Origin: an uncultured Ruminococcus sp.
GTDB taxonomy: Bacteria; Bacillota; Clostridia; Oscillospirales; Ruminococcaceae
Reading direction: 5' to 3'
Assembly: GCA_937901485.1 (NCBI GenBank)
Contig: CALGTT010000087.1
Span: 1-6,466 of the forward strand
DNA length: 6,466 nucleotides
How positions within the stretch are numbered: the first letter of the stretch is position 1; the number at the start of each line of letters is the position of its first letter. The notes beneath the pieces were generated by a model. That model did not search any database, was not told the DNA's origin, and saw only the letters and a program-made list of their open reading frames with translations. This document shows positions 1 to 5,030 of this stretch, one piece after another. A program made the position numbers and the translations under genes.

Positions 1-2089
1 CCATCAATGGTACGGACACTGCAGCGAATCGGCGACCTCACTCGATTACTTATTTTCGCTGATCGTCCCCGATGACGGACTGCTTTCCACACTGGAGCGT
101 TCCATCGTATCCGAGGAGGAGATTGCGGATGCGGCAAGCCCGACGCTTTCGGAGATCCGCCGCAAGCTCCAGCGTTCACGCGCGAATCTGCGTGAAACGC
201 TCGACAAACTGGTGCGCTCGAAATCCATGCAGAAGTATTTGCAGGAAACTACTGTGACCATCCGTGACGGGCGTTTTGTACTCCCTGTCAAGAACGAATA
301 CCGCGGACAGGTGGCAGGTCTGATCCACGATACCTCATCCAGCGGACAGACGATCTTCATCGAACCGATGCAGATCGTGGAGGCAAACAATGACATCCGT
401 CTGCTTGAAAGCCGTGAGCTGGAGGAGATCGACCACATCATGCAGAAGCTCTGTGCGGCGGTCGGTGCACAAGCTCCCATGCTGCGGCGGATGCACGACA
501 CCTGCGCAGAACTGAACTACTATTTCGCCAAGGCGAATTACGCCGCTTCCCTGCGTGCGACAAAGCCGGAGATCAGTGATGACGGCGTGCTGGAGCTGAA
601 AAAGGCAAGGCATCCCCTGCTTGACCAGAAAAAAGCCGTGCCGATCGACCTCGCGCTCGGTGAGGAACACAACGCTCTCATCGTCACAGGCCCGAACACG
701 GGCGGTAAGACGGTCGCACTGAAAACGGCAGGTCTGCTCACGGCAATGACCATGTGCGGTTTCCTCATTCCTGTAACTGACGGCAGCCGCATTTCCATTT
801 TCCGCCACATTCTCGCGGACATCGGCGACAGTCAGAGCATTGAGCAGAGTCTTTCCACATTTTCTTCACACACACTGAATGTGGTGGAAATTCTGGAAAC
901 CGCCGATGACAGCACCCTTGTCCTCCTCGATGAGCTGGGTTCGGGTACGGATCCGGTCGAGGGTGCGGCTCTGGCGATCGCGGTCATCGACCACCTCAAA
1001 ATGCTCGGCGCAAAGCTGATGGTGACGACACATTATCAGGAACTCAAGCTCTACGCGGCGGATACGCCCGACGTTATCAACGCGTCCTGCGAATTTGATA
1101 CGGCATCCCTGCGCCCGACCTACCGCCTGATCATCGGTTCACCGGGTAAGTCCAATGCGTTCGCCATTTCCGGTCAGCTCGGAATGCCCAAGTCCATTCT
1201 TGCACATGCGGAATCCCTCATCAGTGAGGAAAACCGCCATTTTGAAAATGTCATTGCCCGTTTTGATGAGGCACGAAAGGAGCTGGAGCACGAGCGTGAG
1301 GCGGCTGCAAGGCTTCGCGCGGAGGTCGAACAGCTCAAAGCGGAATGGCAGGAGAAGCGCGACAGCATCGCCGCACAGGAAAAAGATGCGATGGAACGCG
1401 CCGCGGCACAGGCAAGCCGCATCGTGGAAACGACCAAGGCGCAGTCGAATGCGCTGCTTGACGAGCTGGAACAGCTTCGCCGCGACAAGGAAAAAGCGGA
1501 CTTTGCAAGCCGCGTATCCTCGGCAAAATCCGACAGCACCCAGAAGCTGCGCAGCATGTATAAGAACGCCAACCCCGTGCTGGGCAGTACGGATGAAAAC
1601 GGCGACTATGTGCTCCCCCGTCCCCTGCAGAAGGGCGACCGCGTGCTGATCGCGGATCTCAATCAGGAAGGCACGATCTCTGAGCCGCCGGGACAGTCCG
1701 ATTTTGCATTCGTGCAGATGGGGCTGATGAAGATGAAGATCCAGATCTCCCGCCTGCGCCTGCTCGATAAGAAGAAGGCAGCGGAGAATGACAAGAAGAA
1801 ACAGCAGCGAAAAAAGGGCGGTGTTTCGGCAAAGGTCGAGCGAAAAGGCTCGATGGAGCTGGATATCCGCGGTCGTGCCTGTGATGAGGGCGTGTACGAA
1901 ATGGAACGCTTTATTGACAGCGCGGTGCTCTCAAACATCGGCACTGTGACCATCATCCACGGCAAGGGCACGGGACTCCTGCGCAAAGCAGTTCAGCAGC
2001 GGCTCAAGCAGATGAAATGCGTCAAGGAATTCCGCAGCGGACTCTACGGCGAGGGTGAGGACGGCGTGACTGTTGTCACACTTCGTTGA
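1..2089 (+). CDS. mutS2: MutS2 family ATPase/Smr protein, 5'-truncated by window edge
   Basis: The frame is open from position 2 to the TGA at 2087-2089, giving 695 residues. Bacillus subtilis MutS2 has about 785, so roughly the first 90-100 are missing; the GTG at 212 is internal and not the start. Numbering from position 2, the MutS-like helical core comes first (with the family-typical VTIRDGRFVLPVKNEYRG and SSSGQTIFIEP stretches). The ATPase follows, with Walker A GPNTGGKT at residues 230-237 (nt 689-712), an ABC-signature-like DSQSIEQSLSTFSSH, and Walker B LVLLDE at 306-311. After it come a charged coiled coil (about 410-510), a KOW-like segment (GDRVLIADLNQEGTI), a Lys-rich linker, and a C-terminal Smr domain with LDIRG and HGKGTGLLR. 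Family members suppress recombination or split collided ribosomes; the Smr LDxR motif is intact, so nuclease-type function is plausible. No mismatch-recognition domain would be expected. No U-run terminator follows the gene. Confidence 0.96.
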   Translation, partial: HQWYGHCSESATSLDYLFSLIVPDDGLLSTLERSIVSEEEIADAASPTLSEIRRKLQRSRANLRETLDKLVRSKSMQKYLQETTVTIRDGRFVLPVKNEYRGQVAGLIHDTSSSGQTIFIEPMQIVEANNDIRLLESRELEEIDHIMQKLCAAVGAQAPMLRRMHDTCAELNYYFAKANYAASLRATKPEISDDGVLELKKARHPLLDQKKAVPIDLALGEEHNALIVTGPNTGGKTVALKTAGLLTAMTMCGFLIPVTDGSRISIFRHILADIGDSQSIEQSLSTFSSHTLNVVEILETADDSTLVLLDELGSGTDPVEGAALAIAVIDHLKMLGAKLMVTTHYQELKLYAADTPDVINASCEFDTASLRPTYRLIIGSPGKSNAFAISGQLGMPKSILAHAESLISEENRHFENVIARFDEARKELEHEREAAARLRAEVEQLKAEWQEKRDSIAAQEKDAMERAAAQASRIVETTKAQSNALLDELEQLRRDKEKADFASRVSSAKSDSTQKLRSMYKNANPVLGSTDENGDYVLPRPLQKGDRVLIADLNQEGTISEPPGQSDFAFVQMGLMKMKIQISRLRLLDKKKAAENDKKKQQRKKGGVSAKVERKGSMELDIRGRACDEGVYEMERFIDSAVLSNIGTVTIIHGKGTGLLRKAVQQRLKQMKCVKEFRSGLYGEGEDGVTVVTLR

Positions 2090-2149
2090 TGTGCACAAAT
2101 CAGAAGACCAAATTTTGTCAGTACGCACATAGAATTTAGAAAATATCTC

Positions 2150-2178
2150 TTGTTTTTGCTGCTGCAATCTGGTATAAT
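2150..2178 (+). promoter_or_regulatory. Sigma-A type promoter with extended -10, driving the GGDEF gene
   Basis: The -35 element is TTGTTT (2150-2155, 4 of 6 to consensus). A 17-base spacer separates it from a perfect TATAAT (2173-2178), preceded by TG at 2170-2171, which makes an extended -10 (TGnTATAAT). The predicted start of transcription is near A2185, giving a leader of about 50 bases. The placement between mutS2 and the cyclase gene means the cyclase can be expressed independently. Read directly from sequence; activity is inferred. Confidence 0.85.
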
Positions 2179-2200
2179 CAATGTATCAATCTTTATCAAT
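2178..2200 (+). repeat. Three TCAAT direct repeats over the transcription start
   Basis: TCAAT occurs at 2178-2182, 2186-2190 and 2196-2200. The last two are part of a longer TATCAAT repeat (2184-2190 and 2194-2200) spaced by exactly 10 bases, about one helical turn. The copies cover the end of the -10 element and the predicted start of transcription, where a repressor could act. They may be coincidental in AT-rich sequence; no palindromic operator is evident here. Confidence 0.3.
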
Positions 2201-2206
2201 AGGGGG
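2201..2206 (+). promoter_or_regulatory. Ribosome binding site placed unusually far from the start codon
   Basis: AGGGGG can pair with anti-SD UCCUCC with a single G-U wobble and is the only purine-rich stretch in the leader. It lies 29 bases upstream of ATG 2236, far beyond normal spacing. The hairpin at 2207-2226 would fold out the intervening bases and bring the gap down to about 10. An in-frame TAG at 2200-2202 excludes an upstream extension of the reading frame beyond the SD, and no ATG, GTG or TTG lies in frame between 2203 and 2235. Confidence 0.65.
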
Positions 2207-2226
2207 GCTGGTGCTACGGCACCGGT
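2207..2226 (+). promoter_or_regulatory. UACG-tetraloop hairpin between Shine-Dalgarno and start codon
   Basis: GGTGC (2210-2214), loop TACG (2215-2218) and GCACC (2219-2223) form a perfect 5-bp stem closed by C-G on a UNCG tetraloop, the most stable tetraloop class known. The stem extends outward by U2209-G2224, C2208-G2225 and possibly G2207-U2226. The SD bases 2201-2206 stay unpaired. No T-run follows (GGTATTTACATT), so it is not an intrinsic terminator for mutS2. Confidence 0.75.
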
Positions 2227-2235
2227 ATTTACATT

Positions 2236-4140
2236 ATGAAGAATCGTAAGCGTATTGCGGTCATCATGTGTGATGTCCACCATACCTACCAGCAGCGCAT
2301 CCTCAAAGGCATCATCCAGCAGGCACATGCGCTCAATTATGATGTTGCGGTTTTCACCATGTTCATGAACTTTGACGAGGAAACCAACTACCAATACGGT
2401 GAAAACAACGTATTCAACCTGATCAATTACGATCTCTTTGATGCGGTGATCTACGCGCCCTGCTCGGTGGGCAAGCGTGCCCTGCGCGAATTCTTTGCGG
2501 ACAGTCTGAAAAACCGCTGCAAAGTCCCGATCATTGCACTGGAATTTGAAGATCCGCTGTACCACAACGTCATCGTGGATGATGTACAGGGCTTCGATGA
2601 TCTGGTGTCCCACCTGATCGAACTCCATCATTTTCAGGACATTATCTGTCTGACCGGATTTAAGGATAATTTACAGGCGGAGGCGCGTCTGAAGGGCTAT
2701 AAACGTGCCATGCGCCCGCATAATCTGCCGCTTCTCGAAGAAAATATGCTCTACGGCGATTTCTGGATCGCCGCCGCACTGGATCTGGCGCAGAAGCTTG
2801 CCAGCGGAGAGCGCAGAATGCCGGAAGCGATCGTCTGCGTCAGTGATTTTGTCGCTGTTTCACTCTGCAACCGTCTGATCGAGCTTGGTGTCAAGGTACC
2901 GGAGGATGTTGTCATTGCGGGATATGATGTCACAAAGGAATCCTCGCGCAATGTACCATCCATTACAAGCTACGCCCGCCCTCTGACAGGAATGGGAGCG
3001 CAGGCTGTTCTGCTTGTCCACAGACTGCTGACCGGTGAAGAAGTACCGCCCGCAGTGGAGGACAATGGCTATCTTGTCACAGCAGAGAGCTGCGGCTGCG
3101 GTGAGGATTTCGCACGCCGCCTGTTCCGTCACCAGAAGCGGCTGAAAACGACGACGGACTATCAGGATCTGTTCAACTGTTCGCATATGGCAGAATCCCT
3201 GAATTCCGCGAAAACGCTGAATATGTGTCTGGAGAGGATCGCAGGTTTTCTCTATCTGATACGCGGAATCAAGGATTATTACCTGTGTCTGTGTGATGCG
3301 TGGGATGATTTCGAACGCAACGAAAACAATGGCAATGCCTACAAGGAATATACGGATACCATGCGTGTGCGCATCAAGATGAAAGATTACAATACAATGA
3401 TCGTTGATGAACCGTTCGACCGTTCATTACTCCTGCCGGCGATGTACGAGGAATCGGAGATCCCGCGCGTCTGGTATTTCACACCGCTGCATTTCAATGA
3501 ACGCTGCTTCGGCTATGCGGTACTGGGCTACGGCAACGAACCGCTTGCCTTTGACCAGATCTATCACGCATGGTCGCGCAATATCAACAACGCACTGGAA
3601 TTCGTCCGGATGCGCAATATCTACAACAGTATGCACCAGCGGCTCTACATGGCATCCATCCGCGACACGCTCACGGGCGTGTTCAACCGCAAGGGCTTCA
3701 AGCGGTATTCGGCGGAAATGTTTGCAAAATCCATCAACACAGGCAAGCAGTTCCTTGTGATCGCGGCAGATCTGGACTGCCTCAAGCCCATCAACGATAC
3801 CTACGGGCATCTGGAGGGTGACAATGCCATCACGGTAACTGCCAATGCCCTCAACACCTGTCTGACCAACGGAGAGATCTGTGCACGCACGGGCGGCGAC
3901 GAATTCGTGGCGGTCGGCTGTGCGGATTACACAGAGGAAATGATCGCACAGTATCTTCAGCACATAGAGCAGTACATCCAGCGTTATAACACTTCCTCTG
4001 AAAAGCCCTATGAGGTCGGTGCAAGCTTCGGATACGTTTGTCAAACCGTGACGGAAAACGACAATTTACAGGCGATTCTGGATGAGGCGGATGCAAGGAT
4101 GTATGAAAATAAGGTGAAAAGAAAAAAGAATCGGAAATAA
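2236..4140 (+). CDS. Cytoplasmic diguanylate cyclase with LacI-like ligand-binding sensor (PBP-like / GAF-like / GGDEF)
   Basis: This 634-residue soluble protein has no signal peptide or membrane segment. Residues 4-283 resemble the effector domain of LacI/GalR repressors (Peripla_BP_3 type): first strand RIAVIMCDV, RLKGYKRAM at 151-159, VIAGYD at 226-231 and SITSYARPLTGMGAQA at 242-257. The usual N-terminal HTH is absent, as the protein begins at the first strand. The sensor ends in ESCGCGE (284-290). Residues 320-455 look GAF-like, followed by a signalling helix (about 447-475). The GGDEF domain (472-630) has DTLTGVFNR, ADLDCLKPINDTYGH with metal-binding Asp512, an intact GGDEF at 553-557 (nt 3892-3906) and DEADARMYENK, so it should make c-di-GMP from two GTP. 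The inhibitory RxxD position reads TNGE (544-547), so product inhibition is probably lost. No EAL domain is present. A sugar or other small ligand is likely sensed, but its identity is unknown. ATG 2236 fits the domain start. Confidence 0.92.
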   Translation: MKNRKRIAVIMCDVHHTYQQRILKGIIQQAHALNYDVAVFTMFMNFDEETNYQYGENNVFNLINYDLFDAVIYAPCSVGKRALREFFADSLKNRCKVPIIALEFEDPLYHNVIVDDVQGFDDLVSHLIELHHFQDIICLTGFKDNLQAEARLKGYKRAMRPHNLPLLEENMLYGDFWIAAALDLAQKLASGERRMPEAIVCVSDFVAVSLCNRLIELGVKVPEDVVIAGYDVTKESSRNVPSITSYARPLTGMGAQAVLLVHRLLTGEEVPPAVEDNGYLVTAESCGCGEDFARRLFRHQKRLKTTTDYQDLFNCSHMAESLNSAKTLNMCLERIAGFLYLIRGIKDYYLCLCDAWDDFERNENNGNAYKEYTDTMRVRIKMKDYNTMIVDEPFDRSLLLPAMYEESEIPRVWYFTPLHFNERCFGYAVLGYGNEPLAFDQIYHAWSRNINNALEFVRMRNIYNSMHQRLYMASIRDTLTGVFNRKGFKRYSAEMFAKSINTGKQFLVIAADLDCLKPINDTYGHLEGDNAITVTANALNTCLTNGEICARTGGDEFVAVGCADYTEEMIAQYLQHIEQYIQRYNTSSEKPYEVGASFGYVCQTVTENDNLQAILDEADARMYENKVKRKKNRK

Positions 4141-4150
4141 TATCAGAGCA

Positions 4151-4165
4151 TTAGCTCCCAGCTAA
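4151..4165 (+). other. Small hairpin downstream of the GGDEF gene
   Basis: TTAGCT (4151-4156), loop CCC, AGCTAA (4160-4165) forms a 6-bp stem 10 bases after the cyclase stop codon. It is short and AT-containing, so marginally stable. Its CTCCC (4155-4159) repeats the CTCCC at 4174-4178 of the main terminator stem and could compete for pairing with GGGAG at 4191-4195. Function unclear. Confidence 0.35.
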
Positions 4166-4171
4166 CAGAAA

Positions 4172-4205
4172 AACTCCCGACCAACCGGTCGGGAGTTCGT
4201 TTTTT
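4172..4205 (+). terminator. Strong intrinsic terminator, probably bidirectional
   Basis: AACTCCCGACC (4172-4182) pairs perfectly with GGTCGGGAGTT (4187-4197), an 11-bp stem with an AACC loop. On the plus strand it is followed by CG and TTTTTT (4200-4205), terminating the cyclase transcript. Read on the minus strand the stem is flanked by TTTTT (complement of 4169-4173), so it can also terminate the convergent kinase gene, whose TAA (4204-4206) overlaps the plus-strand T-run. The 63-base gap between stop codons is thus shared by both units. Confidence 0.92.
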
Positions 4206-4944
4206 ACTCATATTCTACGACATTCACCCAGCTCAGCAGAAGCTCTCTCTCCTCTGCCTTGCCCTTGACAGTCTGGGATGCGGCAACGATGGGCATCCAC
4301 TTCTGTACATACTGCTTTGCCGTATCGCTCTTTTTGCAGAACAGCTTGAGATACTTGCTTGCCATCTCACCCTTGCCCTCCAGACAGAGCTTCAGATAGG
4401 AACGTGCGGCATCCGCTGCGGCATTGCCCTGTGTGGCATGTGCCCAGTCGATGATGAATGCCTCACCGGATTCCGTGATGATGACATCGGACAGACCGAG
4501 GTCACCGTGGCATACCTTGTTATGTTTCGGCATTCCCTCCAGACGGGTGTGCAGGTCATAGCGTGTGGTGGCATCCAGCTCTGTTTCAGAGATTTTGCGG
4601 TTCATCTTGTCCTTGAGCTTGTTCAGCAGCGGTGCACGGTGCTGATGGATGGAAAGCTGTACATCCACGAACTTTTCCAGATACTCGTCCTCTTTCTCCG
4701 GATGCTCCTCCATGAGCTGTGCGATGGTCTTACCCTCAACATACTCCATCACGATCGCCCACTTGTTGTCGATCTTCTTGACTTCCACAAGCTTCGGGAT
4801 CGGCAGACCGGTTTCCTCCACTCTTGCCTGATTCAGTGCTTCGTTGAGTACATCTGCTTTGGAATAATCCTCATTGAATTCCTTGACGGCATAATCGCCT
4901 TCGCGGTAAACGACCTTTGTCGGACGCTGTGCAAGTACTTCCAT
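4204..4944 (-). CDS. APH/choline-kinase-fold phosphotransferase, substrate unknown
   Basis: The 246-residue protein has the small-molecule kinase fold of the aminoglycoside phosphotransferase (APH) superfamily. Visible landmarks are the ATP-binding Lys21 in YAVKEF, a helix Glu (Glu35) in EALNQARV, the hinge MEYVEGKT (66-73), the catalytic Brenner loop HGDLGLSD (146-153, catalytic Asp148), and the metal-binding Asp166 in IIDW. The loop matches the APH(3')-style HGDLGxSN, but the final Asn is Asp153. The family is larger than resistance enzymes, and the short length and chromosomal setting beside adhE do not suggest drug resistance; sugar, choline or another metabolite are equally possible, and some relatives are uncharacterised paralogous families. 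The ATG at 4944 has AAGGAG at 4954-4959 with a 9-base spacing. It is probably co-transcribed with adhE, 86 bases upstream. Confidence 0.85.
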   Translation of the reverse strand: MEVLAQRPTKVVYREGDYAVKEFNEDYSKADVLNEALNQARVEETGLPIPKLVEVKKIDNKWAIVMEYVEGKTIAQLMEEHPEKEDEYLEKFVDVQLSIHQHRAPLLNKLKDKMNRKISETELDATTRYDLHTRLEGMPKHNKVCHGDLGLSDVIITESGEAFIIDWAHATQGNAAADAARSYLKLCLEGKGEMASKYLKLFCKKSDTAKQYVQKWMPIVAASQTVKGKAEERELLLSWVNVVEYE

Positions 4945-4953
4945 GATTTCTTT

Positions 4954-4959
4954 CTCCTT
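4954..4959 (-). promoter_or_regulatory. Ribosome binding site of the kinase gene
   Basis: On the minus strand AAGGAG precedes ATG 4944 by 9 bases. This fixes the start and shows that the kinase is translated independently rather than by coupling to adhE, whose stop codon is 86 bases away. Confidence 0.85.
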
Positions 4960-4981
4960 TCAGAGTGATATTTCAGCCGTA

Positions 4982-5002
4982 CCCTGCCGACCGCCGGCAG
5001 GG
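4982..5002 (-). other. GC-rich hairpin between adhE and the kinase gene
   Basis: CCCTGCCG (4982-4989) pairs perfectly with CGGCAGGG (4995-5002), an 8-bp stem with a 5-base loop. It begins 28 bases after the adhE stop in the minus-strand transcript. No U-run follows (TACGGCTGAAATATC), so it is not a canonical intrinsic terminator. Possible roles are protecting the adhE mRNA 3' end after processing, partial attenuation, or pausing. Nothing promoter-like with a convincing -10/-35 pair is visible around it. Confidence 0.6.
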
Positions 5003-5030
5003 ATACGAAATTGTGCATTGATTTCAGAAA

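Noticed and set aside
212..2089. GTG at 212 as the mutS2 start
   Set aside because: The same frame continues upstream to position 2 with MutS2-like sequence (for example VPDDGLLSTLERSIVSEEE), so 212 is internal.
2090..2097. TGTGCACA palindrome after mutS2 as an operator
   Set aside because: It is an isolated 8-base palindrome more than 50 bases upstream of the -35 with no second copy; chance cannot be excluded.
2207..2226. Leader hairpin as the mutS2 intrinsic terminator
   Set aside because: No run of T follows, and the cyclase start codon comes 10 bases later, downstream of a strong promoter.
2185..2235. c-di-GMP or other riboswitch in the cyclase leader
   Set aside because: The leader is only about 50 bases with one simple hairpin, too short for GEMM-type or other known aptamers.
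2044..2631. 195-residue minus-strand frame spanning the mutS2/cyclase gap
   Set aside because: It covers the promoter and two coding regions on the opposite strand and shows no family features.
3427..4044. 205-residue minus-strand frame opposite the GGDEF domain
   Set aside because: It is antisense to a clearly conserved catalytic domain; a GC-rich-codon shadow.
4204..4944. Kinase gene as an antibiotic-resistance determinant
   Set aside because: Although the Brenner loop is APH(3')-like, there is no mobile context, overall similarity is only fold-level, and many APH-fold kinases act on metabolites.
4438..4968. 176-residue plus-strand reading frame opposite the kinase gene
   Set aside because: It is antisense to a gene with clear kinase motifs and a good RBS, and its translation shows no recognisable domain; it is a shadow frame.
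4958..5027. Three TTTCAG copies (4958, 4971, 5022) between adhE and the kinase
   Set aside because: They are short, irregularly spaced and unlike any recognised site; probably coincidence.
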